64,000 bases of DNA from Mycobacteroides salmoniphilum. Its GTDB lineage: Bacteria; Actinomycetota; Actinomycetes; Mycobacteriales; Mycobacteriaceae. The first letter of the stretch is position 1. Every line of letters begins with the position of its first letter. The DNA lies in NCBI RefSeq assembly GCF_004924335.1, contig NZ_CP024633.1, positions 4,588,001-4,652,000 of the forward strand. The letters run 5' to 3'. Position numbers and translations under genes: made by a program. The notes beneath the pieces were generated by a model. The model was given only the letters and a program-made list of their open reading frames with translations. It was not told the DNA's origin and ran no database searches. Shown here one piece after another: positions 14,116 to 22,699 of the stretch.

Positions 14116-14647
14116 TTCTCCCGACACCATCCACGCACGATAAGTGGAACCTGTTCTAAAACTAACCGAGAAAGCGCCGGCGTTGCGTGTTTTTAGAAAA
14201 ATCACCAATACTTGCTACTGGTCAGTCAAGAACCTGAATGGCCGGTCGTCATTGCCCGACACGATTGGCCCAGGAGTGACGAATTGGCTGCTAGTCGTTA
14301 CCAAACCGGCCATGATCAGCCCGACGCCACCGCGACGACACAGAAGGCGCCTGCTGTCTCATGGTTTGCTGTATGCCCCGTGGCACGCATCGTGCAGTGC
14401 TCGACGAGGTATTGAACGTGACCAGATTTATCTCGTAGAACCGCCGATGACGACTGACCTGATACCCATCGGCGACATGCCCAACCTTCGAAAGTGCCTG
14501 CGCACCCGACCCAACACTCGTACCGTTGGTGGGCACCGTTGCGCCCCGGGCTGAGTCAGTTTCCGCGACAGGCAAACTCGCACCAGTCGCTGCCGAGGCC
14601 GCCGGCATGTGAGCTGTCATACCGTCTAGTACTGAGGATCACGCAAA
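14116..14647. promoter_or_regulatory. Divergent intergenic region between mbtH-NRPS and P450
   Basis: A 532-bp region without a convincing gene. It must hold the promoters for mbtH-NRPS (minus) and the P450 (plus). The part next to mbtH (about 14150-14215) is A/T-rich for this genome, with runs such as TTTTTAGAAAAAT. An inverted repeat CGCCGATG / CATCGGCG (14442-14449 and 14467-14474, 17-bp spacer) lies mid-region and could be a regulator site. No clear -35/-10 pair was identified. Confidence 0.5.
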
Positions 14648-16051
14648 GTGAGCAAAACTGCGAAAACCGCACTGCCGCCCGGGCCTCCGCTCCCTCTGGT
14701 GGTGCAGTCCATATTGATGGCTGCCTATGGTCTGCGCTTCCTGGCCGGATGCCAGCGCCGCTATGGCAACGTGTTCACGCTGCGTATCCCCTTGTCGGGC
14801 AAGGTCGTATACCTCGCAAATCCGGCCGATATCAAGACGGTGTACGCCGGGGACCCGCGGGTCTTTCATTCCGGCGAGGCGCACTGGTTCTTTCGGGGCC
14901 TCCTCGGTGATAGCTCCTTGTTTGTACTTGACGAGGACGCCCACCACGACCAGCGTCGTCTGCTCATGCCGGCGTTTCATCGCGACACCGTCGCGCGCCA
15001 GGCCGCTCAGATGGCCGAGATCGCTGCCGCAAACATATCCACATGGCCGGTGGGTGAAGACTTCTCCGTTGCCCCCAAGACCACCGACATCACGCTCGAG
15101 GTGATCCTGCGAACAGTTATCGGCGCCACCGACCCGGTGCGGCTGGCCGCGCTGCGCAAGGTCGTGCCGCGTCTGCTCTACATGAAGCCCTGGGAAACAC
15201 CGGCGATTACCAATCCGGGTCTGCGACGCCATTTCCCGTGGCGGGGTGTCGGCAGACGAATGGCAGAGACCGATGCCTTGCTCTATGCGGAGATTGCCGA
15301 ACGCCGTGCCGATCCCCACCTGGCCGAACGCACCGATGTGCTGGCCATGCTGGTCAGCGCCACCGATGAGGACGGACGCACCATGTCCGACCAAGAACTG
15401 CGTGATCACCTCCTGACGTCCATCGCGGCCGGACACGAGACCACCGCGACGGCACTGTCCTGGGTGCTGGAACGACTGACCCGCCACCCTGCCGCACTGG
15501 CGAAGGCCGTGCAGGCCGCCGATGCCAGCGCCGCAGGTGACCCATCGGGCGACGAATACCTAGACGCCGTCACCAAAGAGACGTTGCGCATCCGTCCGGT
15601 GATCTTCAGTTCCGGCAGGGTGCTCAAGGAGCCCGTCGAGGTCGGCGGCTATCGACTACCGGCCGGCATCATGGTCGATCCGGCGATCGGACTCGTGCAT
15701 GCAAGCGCCGACGTGTATCCGGATCCGGACCGATTCGACCCCGATCGGATGCTCGGCACCACGCTGAGCCCGACCACCTGGCTGCCGTTCGGTGGCGGCA
15801 ACCGTCGCTGCCTCGGCGCCACCTTCGCCATGGTCGAAATTCGGGTCGTACTGCGTGAGATCCTGCGCCGGGTCGACCTATGTACCACCACGGCGCCCGA
15901 TGAGAAGCAGCAGGCGAAGCACGTGACTTTCGTGCCACACCGCGGTGGGTACATCCGGGTTCGAGCGATCAGGGACTGCGAGCCCGCCGCAGCGCCAACG
16001 TGTCCTGCCGGTACTCACGGCATTACGCAGTCCAGCGACTCGCAGCGCTAG
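14648..16051 (+). CDS. Cytochrome P450
   Basis: Heme-thiolate monooxygenase of 467 aa, expected to hydroxylate or oxidise a lipid, fatty acyl or peptide carbon using a ferredoxin partner not seen here. The I-helix motif is AGHETT (near residue 263), the K-helix ExxR is ETLR, and the heme loop is FGGGNRRCLGA with the ligand Cys at about residue 388. The N-terminal PPGPPLP proline hinge is typical of CYP135/138-like mycobacterial forms. GTG 14648 is the only sensible start. It diverges from mbtH-NRPS, and its 3' end overlaps the convergent glycosyltransferase gene by 29 bp. Its position between the NRPS and glycosyltransferases suggests tailoring of the lipopeptide or its acyl chain. The substrate is an inference. 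Confidence 0.95.
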   Translation: MSKTAKTALPPGPPLPLVVQSILMAAYGLRFLAGCQRRYGNVFTLRIPLSGKVVYLANPADIKTVYAGDPRVFHSGEAHWFFRGLLGDSSLFVLDEDAHHDQRRLLMPAFHRDTVARQAAQMAEIAAANISTWPVGEDFSVAPKTTDITLEVILRTVIGATDPVRLAALRKVVPRLLYMKPWETPAITNPGLRRHFPWRGVGRRMAETDALLYAEIAERRADPHLAERTDVLAMLVSATDEDGRTMSDQELRDHLLTSIAAGHETTATALSWVLERLTRHPAALAKAVQAADASAAGDPSGDEYLDAVTKETLRIRPVIFSSGRVLKEPVEVGGYRLPAGIMVDPAIGLVHASADVYPDPDRFDPDRMLGTTLSPTTWLPFGGGNRRCLGATFAMVEIRVVLREILRRVDLCTTTAPDEKQQAKHVTFVPHRGGYIRVRAIRDCEPAAAPTCPAGTHGITQSSDSQR

Positions 16052-17303
16052 CTGCCGCGAGGCTCTCGACGAGGTCTGCTGTGATCACAACGCTCTCGGC
16101 GGGAGTGGTCATTCGAGCAGCGATCTCGTGGGCGCGGGCCACGCATTCCGGTGCGAGGACGGTACGTAGGTCAGCAACCAATGTCTTCTCTGTCGTGGCC
16201 GAGAAGCGCCGGGCTGTACCCACTTTCAATCGTTTGACCCGAGCTCCCCACAGCGTCTGATCGAGGTCTGTCGACAGCACCAAGGTGGGAACTCCCGCCC
16301 GTAAGCCCGCAGCGGTGGTGCCGGTGCCGCCGTGGTGCACTACCGCGCGACAGGCCGGGAAGGCGGCAGAGTAGTTCATCGCACCAACCACTTTGATGTT
16401 CTCGGCGAGGGGGACATCGCTGAAATCTGACCCGGCAGAACACACCAACGCCCGCACGCCCAATTGGTCACACGCCGAGCTGATCATGGCAAGTGTCTTG
16501 GTGGCAGATTCGACCGGCAGGCTGCCAAAGCCAAAGAAGACAGGCGGAGCACCGGCGGTTATCCACGAGGCCACTTCGTCATCGAACTCCGTGGGTAAGT
16601 CGAGCGTCAGCGCGCCGACGAACGGACGACGGCCCTCATGCTCCGCCCATTCGGCGGCCAGGCCGGGAAAGCAGACCTCGTCGTAGGCCTGGATCTCCAG
16701 CGATCCGCGTTCGGTGATTCGCCACGGTGAGGGCGCAACGGCCTTCGGCAGCGCCAGTTCGCCGCGCTGGACGCCCTCGACCTTCTTCGCATTCTGCCAG
16801 GCCAGCCACTCGCCAACCTTCATTGTCGATCGGCCCAATGGAGCGGGCAGGAGCGGTACGAAGTGGCCATTGGCCCGCAAGGGAAAGAAATGCAGCGTAG
16901 CCAGTGGAATGTCGTAGTACTCCGCGACATTGCCCGCGGCGTCCTCGAAATTCACACCGGTGAAGAGCAAGTCCGCTCCCTCGGCCAACGAGGTCAATGT
17001 GGCGACGATGTCCTTCCAACATTGGAGAAAGGGCTCCACCACATCGCGCCGCATCCTGATCAAATCCCGCATCTTCCAGAAGTTGCGAAAGAAGTGCGTC
17101 CAGAAATCGCGGTGGGCGTCGAGAACTGCCTGGAGATCTGGCCCGTAGGGGACGGCGGTGGGGCCGGCCGCCTCGACGAATGCGATGAGATCAGGAGGAA
17201 CGGCCATCTGTACCTCGTGTCCCCGACGTAGCAGCTCGCAGCCAACCGCTACACACGGCTCGATATCGCCGCGCGTGCCGTAGCTCGCCAATACGAACTT
17301 CAT
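16023..17303 (-). CDS. GPL-type glycosyltransferase (GT1/GT28 fold), distal copy
   Basis: A 426-aa sugar transferase beginning MKFVLASYGTRGDIEPCVAVG, the N-terminal acceptor-side signature of the UDP/dTDP-sugar GT-B family that includes the GPL enzymes Gtf1-3/RtfA. The C-terminal donor-binding motif is VVHHGGTGTTAAGLRAGVP with DQTLWGARV after it. It starts 7 bp after the stop of a paralogue, so the pair is one transcript. C-terminal donor regions of the two copies are nearly identical while the acceptor halves differ. This suggests the same or related sugar donors placed on different hydroxyls. The likely acceptor is the NRPS lipopeptide (Thr hydroxyl or an oxidised carbon). The specific sugar cannot be read from sequence. 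Confidence 0.93.
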   Translation of the reverse strand: MKFVLASYGTRGDIEPCVAVGCELLRRGHEVQMAVPPDLIAFVEAAGPTAVPYGPDLQAVLDAHRDFWTHFFRNFWKMRDLIRMRRDVVEPFLQCWKDIVATLTSLAEGADLLFTGVNFEDAAGNVAEYYDIPLATLHFFPLRANGHFVPLLPAPLGRSTMKVGEWLAWQNAKKVEGVQRGELALPKAVAPSPWRITERGSLEIQAYDEVCFPGLAAEWAEHEGRRPFVGALTLDLPTEFDDEVASWITAGAPPVFFGFGSLPVESATKTLAMISSACDQLGVRALVCSAGSDFSDVPLAENIKVVGAMNYSAAFPACRAVVHHGGTGTTAAGLRAGVPTLVLSTDLDQTLWGARVKRLKVGTARRFSATTEKTLVADLRTVLAPECVARAHEIAARMTTPAESVVITADLVESLAAASAASRWTA

Positions 17304-17310
17304 CGCGGGC

Positions 17311-18591
17311 TCAGCCGGCCCGCTTGAGCCGCACGAAGTCTTCCAGCAGATCGGCGGCGGTCACCGGACTGTCGGCAGCTTTGGTCATTCGGGCTGCGAC
17401 CTCACGGGCACGCGTGACGTACGCGGCGTCGAGGATAGTGCGCAGGTCGGCGACCAGTGTCTTCTCCGTCGTCGCCGAGAAACGCCGGGCGGTACCTACT
17501 TTCAGCCGCTTGACGCGCGCTCCCCATAACGTCTGATCGAGGTCGGTCGACAGCACCAATGTGGGGACTCCCGCTCGCAGACTCGCGGCGGTGGTGCCCG
17601 CGCCACCGTGGTGCACTACCGCACGGCACGCGGGAAAGGCGGCAGAGTAATTCATTACGCCCACCACTTTGACATTCTTAAAAAGTGGTACATGGCTGAA
17701 ATCACTTCCGCCGGCGCACACTAACGCCCTCTCCCCCAACTGATCACATGCCGCGCTGATCATGGCAAGTGTCTCGGCGGCAGACTCGACGGGCATGCTG
17801 CCGAAGCCGAAACAAATCGGCGGTTCTCCCCCGGCAATCCACGAGGCCACCTCGTCATCGGAATCTGTTGGTAGATCAAGCGTCAGTGCACCCACGAAGG
17901 GTCGTAGCCCATCGTATTCCGCCCATTCCTCCGCCAATCCGGGCATACAAGCCTCGTCATAGGCCTGGATCTCCAACGAACCACGCTCCGCGATCCGCCA
18001 GGGCGAGGGGCCGGTGGCTTTGGGCAGGCCCAGCTCACGACGCTGTGGATCCTCGAGCCTTTTGAACATCGGCCAACCCAGCCACTCCGACAATCGCATG
18101 ATGGACCGGCCCAGCCGGGCCGGCATTCCCGGAACGAGCTGACCGTTGGCGCGGATCGGAAACACGTGCAGCGTGGCGAATGGAAGCGAGTAGAACTCCG
18201 CGACATTGCCGGCTGACTCTTCACCGAGGACACCAGTGAACAGCAGGTCGGCATCCGCCGCTTGCGATCTCAGCGTCGTACTGACGTCCTCCCAGCACTG
18301 AACCAAAAATCGCCAATCTTCACGCAGCAGCTCCCGAAGGTCCCGGATCCTCCAGAAGTTCTTCCAGAAGTTCCGCAAGAATCGCGCCCAGAAGTCACGG
18401 TTCACGTCCTGCCACACCCGCACGTCGGGTCCGCAGGCGACCGCGGAAAGTCCGGCCGCCTCGGTGAAGTCGACAAGGTCGGGTGGGACGATCATGCGTA
18501 CGTCATGCCCACGGCGCAACAACTCACGGCCGACGGCGATGCCGGGCTCGACATCACCACGTGTTCCATAGAATGACAGTACGAATTTCAT
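17311..18591 (-). CDS. GPL-type glycosyltransferase (GT1/GT28 fold), proximal copy
   Basis: A 426-aa paralogue of the downstream gene. It has MKFVLSFYGTRGDVEPGIAVG at the N-terminus and VVHHGGAGTTAASLRAGVP plus DQTLWGARVKRLKVG in the donor-binding half. ATG 18591 is chosen since it aligns exactly with the paralogue start and has AAGGG 8 nt upstream. GTG 18606 would add five residues. It precedes the second glycosyltransferase by 7 bp and follows a methyltransferase by about 160 bp on the same strand. Tandem duplication followed by acceptor divergence is the simplest explanation. Expected role: first glycosylation of the lipopeptide. Confidence 0.93.
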   Translation of the reverse strand: MKFVLSFYGTRGDVEPGIAVGRELLRRGHDVRMIVPPDLVDFTEAAGLSAVACGPDVRVWQDVNRDFWARFLRNFWKNFWRIRDLRELLREDWRFLVQCWEDVSTTLRSQAADADLLFTGVLGEESAGNVAEFYSLPFATLHVFPIRANGQLVPGMPARLGRSIMRLSEWLGWPMFKRLEDPQRRELGLPKATGPSPWRIAERGSLEIQAYDEACMPGLAEEWAEYDGLRPFVGALTLDLPTDSDDEVASWIAGGEPPICFGFGSMPVESAAETLAMISAACDQLGERALVCAGGSDFSHVPLFKNVKVVGVMNYSAAFPACRAVVHHGGAGTTAASLRAGVPTLVLSTDLDQTLWGARVKRLKVGTARRFSATTEKTLVADLRTILDAAYVTRAREVAARMTKAADSPVTAADLLEDFVRLKRAG

Positions 18592-18751
18592 CGCAGAGCC
18601 CTTCACTTCCCGTGTTCCTGCGGAATGAAAGCGGGAGCCTCGCCACAGCTCAACCGCCCGGCAGCATATCCCGGTACCCGCGTTATTGACTTTGAATTCA
18701 AGAGATTTGGGGATGCATCGAGAACCTTAGACAAAGCGTGCAGATTCGGAG

Positions 18752-19732
18752 TCACTTGACCCGCAGCACAAAACCGGTCTGGTCACCACGGTTCTGCTGA
18801 TTGAGCCGTGTGGCCCGCTTCTCCCATTCCCAGATCTGCGTGGGCCGAAACATACGAAGGATTTTGGGGTCGGTCACCGGAACATCACCCCGATAGGCTT
18901 CGCTTCCGGTGAACTGACCAAAAGTTGAATCATCAAATGTCTGCGCGACGCGCAGGCCGGCACGCTCTGCGGCCAGAGCCATTCCCCGTCGTGACGGTAT
19001 GACCATGTGCCGAGGTGCATCGGCCTGCACCCAATCGGCTCCATAGACGGACCACGCCTCGGATGACGTCGTGGGCACCCGGGCCAGGCACATGCCGCCG
19101 TCGGTCAACTTTCTGGACGCCACCTCGAGCGTGGCCACCGGATCGGGCATGTGTTCGAGCGAATGATTGAACATGATGAGATCGAATTCGCCTGTCACAT
19201 CACTCAAATAGCGCTTCAGTAGCGGTATGCGTTCACGCGACTGGCCATCCTCTGCGATGAACGGGTCAGCTCCGACCAAGCTGACGAACCCGACCCTCGC
19301 GAGCCGGTCCAGTAACGCACCGCTTCCACATCCAACATCCAAGATCCGCGCATCGCGCCCAATTCCAAGCGCGGCGAGCATCTTGACAGCATCCCCCCCG
19401 AGCAGCACACGGAAGATGCCCTCCGGCACGGGAGAAGCCAGAGCCGGCCCAAATATCCTTCCCCCGCTTCGTAGTTTAAATAGGTCTCGCTGTGTGACCA
19501 GCCATTGAAAGGCCTTCGGCTGGGCCGAACCGTTGTGCGAGTAGTAGGCCGCGGGGTAATGCCGCATGAGCTCTTCACCCTCAAGCGCGTTGACGATCTG
19601 CAACGTGTCGCACGCGGCGCAGCTGAAGTATTCGAACACCTCGCGGGTGCCGAACATCATCTCGCGAACCTCTAGCGTTCGATGGGGGCCAGTCGAGTCG
19701 CACAGCCGGCACGCACTGGTAACCGCCGTCAT
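18752..19732 (-). CDS. SAM-dependent methyltransferase with N-terminal zinc-knuckle
   Basis: Class I methyltransferase of 326 aa. Two CxxC-type pairs near the N-terminus (CRLC at about 9-12 and CAAC at about 38-41) are like the zinc site of sugar C-methyltransferases. The Rossmann SAM motif is LDVGCGSGALLDRL (about 150), followed by FDLIMFNHSLEHMPDP, the usual post-motif for this clan. It sits upstream of two glycosyltransferases on the same strand, which would fit methylation of a sugar or sugar nucleotide. Direct O-methylation of the finished glycolipopeptide is also possible. The start is only 117 bp from the divergent Gap-like gene, so a shared promoter region is likely. Confidence 0.85.
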   Translation of the reverse strand: MTAVTSACRLCDSTGPHRTLEVREMMFGTREVFEYFSCAACDTLQIVNALEGEELMRHYPAAYYSHNGSAQPKAFQWLVTQRDLFKLRSGGRIFGPALASPVPEGIFRVLLGGDAVKMLAALGIGRDARILDVGCGSGALLDRLARVGFVSLVGADPFIAEDGQSRERIPLLKRYLSDVTGEFDLIMFNHSLEHMPDPVATLEVASRKLTDGGMCLARVPTTSSEAWSVYGADWVQADAPRHMVIPSRRGMALAAERAGLRVAQTFDDSTFGQFTGSEAYRGDVPVTDPKILRMFRPTQIWEWEKRATRLNQQNRGDQTGFVLRVK

Positions 19733-19849
19733 TCAAATCTCCTCCACGAGAGTCTGAGTCCGGAGAACGCGCACCACGTGCCGAGGGCCTGTGACAGGCC
19801 GCCACAGAACAACTTTCAAAGGAACCCCAGACCACGAACCTACCGCGTA

Positions 19850-20647
19850 GTGTCTTCGTACGTGTGGGGATCGGTGCTAGCACTCGTGGTACTGGTCGCC
19901 CTGAATCCGATACGCCTGGGCATCACCCTCCTCGTGATCTCTCGGCCGCAGCCCGTGCAAAATCTGCTCGTCTACTGGGCGGGCTGTCTCATCGGTTGCA
20001 TTCCCGCCGTGGTGGCACCACTGACACTGCTGCATGTCACGCCGATGTTCAGATCATTCGCACAGGGCGTGGCGAGTAGCCCGGCGATTCGCCACGTTCA
20101 ACTCGGTATGGGTGTGCTCGCGCTATCGGTTGCCGCGCTCATAGCGGTGTGGCCACGTCTGCGCCGGCGTCAGCTGCAGTACGCGGGTGCAGATGTAGTG
20201 GCCCCGGAGCTGAATCCGCCAACGCAGAACCCGATCTCACGACTCCTGGGGCGGACCGCGGACACCACGCCCGACGGAGGGTCTCTCGTCCGGCGACTGC
20301 TGCGCCGAGCCGGTAGTGCGTGGGAAAACGGATCACTCTGGGTCGCCTTCCTGATCGGCCTGCTACTGGGCGGTATCGAACCGGACGCAGGCCTGTTCCT
20401 CATAGCCATTCTGGTGAGCTCAGGTGCCGCGCTCGGGACGCAGATCACCGTTGCAGTCGTCTTCATCCTCGGTGTGCTGGCGATTGTCGAACTGACGCTG
20501 ATCAGCTATCTGGTCGCGCCCACGAAAACCCAAGCGGTTGTGCAGTTGTTGCATGACTGGGCGTTGACTCATCGGCGGAAGATTCTGATAGCCATGTGCA
20601 TAGTGGCTGGGATATCACTTCTCATCCACGGGCTGAGCGGCGTCTGA
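19850..20647 (+). CDS. Gap/Sap-family integral membrane protein, copy 1
   Basis: About 265 aa with five to six hydrophobic segments. The N-terminal part contains LNPIRLGITLLVISRPQPVQ, the hallmark of the GPL-addressing protein (Gap) and sulfolipid-addressing protein (Sap) family, followed by VYWAGCLIGCIPAVVAPLTL and a C-terminal ISYLVAPTKT motif. Gap is needed for GPL to reach the mycobacterial surface, so a transport role for this locus' product is likely. GTG 19850 is chosen because upstream codons lie within the divergent methyltransferase or lack start codons. An AAAGGAACC sequence 24 nt upstream is far for a ribosome site, leaving the start uncertain. A second, similar gene follows 106 bp downstream. 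Confidence 0.85.
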   Translation: MSSYVWGSVLALVVLVALNPIRLGITLLVISRPQPVQNLLVYWAGCLIGCIPAVVAPLTLLHVTPMFRSFAQGVASSPAIRHVQLGMGVLALSVAALIAVWPRLRRRQLQYAGADVVAPELNPPTQNPISRLLGRTADTTPDGGSLVRRLLRRAGSAWENGSLWVAFLIGLLLGGIEPDAGLFLIAILVSSGAALGTQITVAVVFILGVLAIVELTLISYLVAPTKTQAVVQLLHDWALTHRRKILIAMCIVAGISLLIHGLSGV

Positions 20648-20753
20648 GGGTCCCTCGCCAGGTGCCCACACGAAAACCATTCGGGCACAATGGTTCGCCA
20701 AATACCACCTCGGCGTTGCTGGCTTCTTTGCTTCCCCATTCCGCCAAGAAAGC

Positions 20754-21566
20754 GTGTCTGCCTGGGTAGTGTTCCGGGCCGTGTGGGGTCTACTGCTCGC
20801 GATGGCGATCATGTTCGCGGTCAATCCGGTACTACTCGCCATCATCGTCCTGATGATCTCGAGGCCTCAGCCGGTCCAGAATCTCGCGGCATACTGGATG
20901 GGCAGCATGATCGTGAGTCTTGCGGGTCTGCTGATACCGCTGATGGTGTTGCACATAGCACCGTCGGTTCGCACCTTCGTGGAAGACATGGCCACGCCGG
21001 GCAACAGCATCACCACGCGGGTGGTCAATCTCGGCATGGGCGTTCTGATGCTGTCGATCGCAGCGATGATGACAGCACGCTCGGTCCGTCAGCGGATGCG
21101 TGTGCGGGTATCGGTGGGCGACGCCTCTGACCAGACTCGTGATGCACAGACGCCAACCCCCATCACGTCCCCGTTTGGCACCCTCCAGGACGAGGACGCG
21201 GAAGGGGGATCGGTGTTCCGACGGCTGCTCCGCCACCTCCAAAAGGCCTGGGAAAACGGGGCGCTGTGGGTCGCCTTCGTGTTCGGCCTGGCCGGCCTAC
21301 CGCCACCCATGTTGGTGGTCTTCGTACTCACTCCCATCGTGGCCTCGGGTTCCCCAATCGGAACCCAGGTCATCGCCGTCATCCTGTTCGTCTTTGGAAT
21401 GTTCACGGTGGTTGAGCTCACCCTCGTCAGCTATCTGGTCGCGCCCGCGAAAACCCTTGCGGTACTGCGGCCACTGCACGACTGGGCGTTGGCCCACCGC
21501 CGCCAGATGCTGATCACCATATTCTCAGTCGCTGGAATCATTCAGGTAGTCAACGGCGTTGCCTAA
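20754..21566 (+). CDS. Gap/Sap-family integral membrane protein, copy 2
   Basis: A 270-aa paralogue of the preceding gene. It has the same MISRPQPVQNLAAYWMG signature after TM1, a central hydrophilic loop of about 50 residues, and a C-terminal LVSYLVAPAKTLAVL motif. About six membrane segments are visible. Start GTG 20754. The intergenic 106 bp to copy 1 contains no obvious terminator, so cotranscription is likely. Mycobacterial GPL loci are usually described with one gap next to the NRPS genes; two side by side may form a heteromer or handle different intermediates. The protein acts in the inner membrane, presumably with the MmpL pair at 25.7-31.5 kb. Confidence 0.87.
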   Translation: MSAWVVFRAVWGLLLAMAIMFAVNPVLLAIIVLMISRPQPVQNLAAYWMGSMIVSLAGLLIPLMVLHIAPSVRTFVEDMATPGNSITTRVVNLGMGVLMLSIAAMMTARSVRQRMRVRVSVGDASDQTRDAQTPTPITSPFGTLQDEDAEGGSVFRRLLRHLQKAWENGALWVAFVFGLAGLPPPMLVVFVLTPIVASGSPIGTQVIAVILFVFGMFTVVELTLVSYLVAPAKTLAVLRPLHDWALAHRRQMLITIFSVAGIIQVVNGVA

Positions 21567-21596
21567 AGTGGTGAGGCGACATACGGGATCAGCATG

Positions 21597-22562
21597 TCAG
21601 GCCCATGTCCCACGTCTCCCGTTCGCAGTCGCCATGACCTCGTAGATCAGCTTCATCATCGAGGGGCGGGTGCGCCGGCTCAGCTTGTGGAATCTCTGGT
21701 AATCCTCGAGCATCGCCCGGAAGCCACGTTCACTAATCCGATACGACTCTAAGACTCGCTCCAATGCCGACGGATCCCACGGTTCGTCGGCAGCAGCCGC
21801 ACAGAGCGTTTCATAAACTACGGACATCCAGTCCGTACCGAACGGCTCTGTTACTGGCCCACAATACTTCTGGCGCCGAAGGTCATTTTCGAGGAATTCC
21901 TCGATTGCTGCCTCATCGCGGGTGTCCAGATCGACCCCGAGCGCTACCGAGATTCGTTTCATTTCCCGGCGCCAATCCTCGAGGAGGTTGGCATACCCCA
22001 CGAATACGCGCGGGACATCGCGAGTGTGTGCCTCGGCCAACAGATTGAACTTGAGCCATAGCGCACTCGAGAATTCCGGCGACGCGGCCGCCTGGGCCGC
22101 AACTGAGGCGACAACCTCCGTCGGGTGGCGCACCGCCACCACTGTCGCCACATCGTATCCGGCCAGCCGAGTTGCCTCAAACCACATGTCGGACAGTAGA
22201 TTTATCCTCGGATCCTTGATGATCAGCAGTGGCGCCGGCGGCAACGATGTCAGATATGCGCGGATCTCAGCGATACAGGCAGCCTTCTCACCGGCATCGA
22301 ACGCGCCCTCTTCTTGGAGACGCAAGGTCGTGTCGAATCTGGAGCTGCCGTTCCGGTGCAGAATTCTCTCGTTGAGGATGATGGCTTTGCGGGGCTCCCA
22401 GTAGCCCCGGGGGTTGGCCTGGTTCGCACCCGCGAGCGCGGGTGGCAGAGCGCCGCCGCACAGCGACAGCGCCCGGGTGATCGCCGATGTCCCGGACCGC
22501 GCCATACCCATCACAAACAGAGCCACCGGGCGGGGCGGCGCAGGAGTGTCGTGCCGCATCAT
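21597..22562 (-). CDS. Sulfotransferase-family protein
   Basis: A 321-aa protein with the PAPS-binding 5'-phosphosulfate loop GMARSGTSAI (about residues 18-27) and a 3'-phosphate motif VRHPTEVVASV (about 140). These are the two diagnostic motifs of the sulfotransferase superfamily. The conserved lysine/arginine-rich context (IIKDPRINLL) resembles bacterial carbohydrate or glycolipid sulfotransferases. Start ATG 22562 has GGAGGA 6 nt upstream. It converges with the Gap-like pair (31 bp between stops). In this setting it would transfer sulfate to a hydroxyl of the glycosylated lipopeptide. A sulfated GPL has been reported from M. fortuitum, so the chemistry has precedent. Some family members act on other acceptors, so the activity remains inferred. 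Confidence 0.88.
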   Translation of the reverse strand: MMRHDTPAPPRPVALFVMGMARSGTSAITRALSLCGGALPPALAGANQANPRGYWEPRKAIILNERILHRNGSSRFDTTLRLQEEGAFDAGEKAACIAEIRAYLTSLPPAPLLIIKDPRINLLSDMWFEATRLAGYDVATVVAVRHPTEVVASVAAQAAASPEFSSALWLKFNLLAEAHTRDVPRVFVGYANLLEDWRREMKRISVALGVDLDTRDEAAIEEFLENDLRRQKYCGPVTEPFGTDWMSVVYETLCAAAADEPWDPSALERVLESYRISERGFRAMLEDYQRFHKLSRRTRPSMMKLIYEVMATANGRRGTWA

Positions 22563-22699
22563 GAAATCCTCCAGCGGTAGACCGCCCGGTCCTGCCGGGG
22601 CATCCGATCAGAACGAATTCGAGGCGTAATTGACTGTCGCACATTGAATCATGCGTCCGCAGCACATGTGACGACATCGAGCGGCTTTCCGCAATGTGG

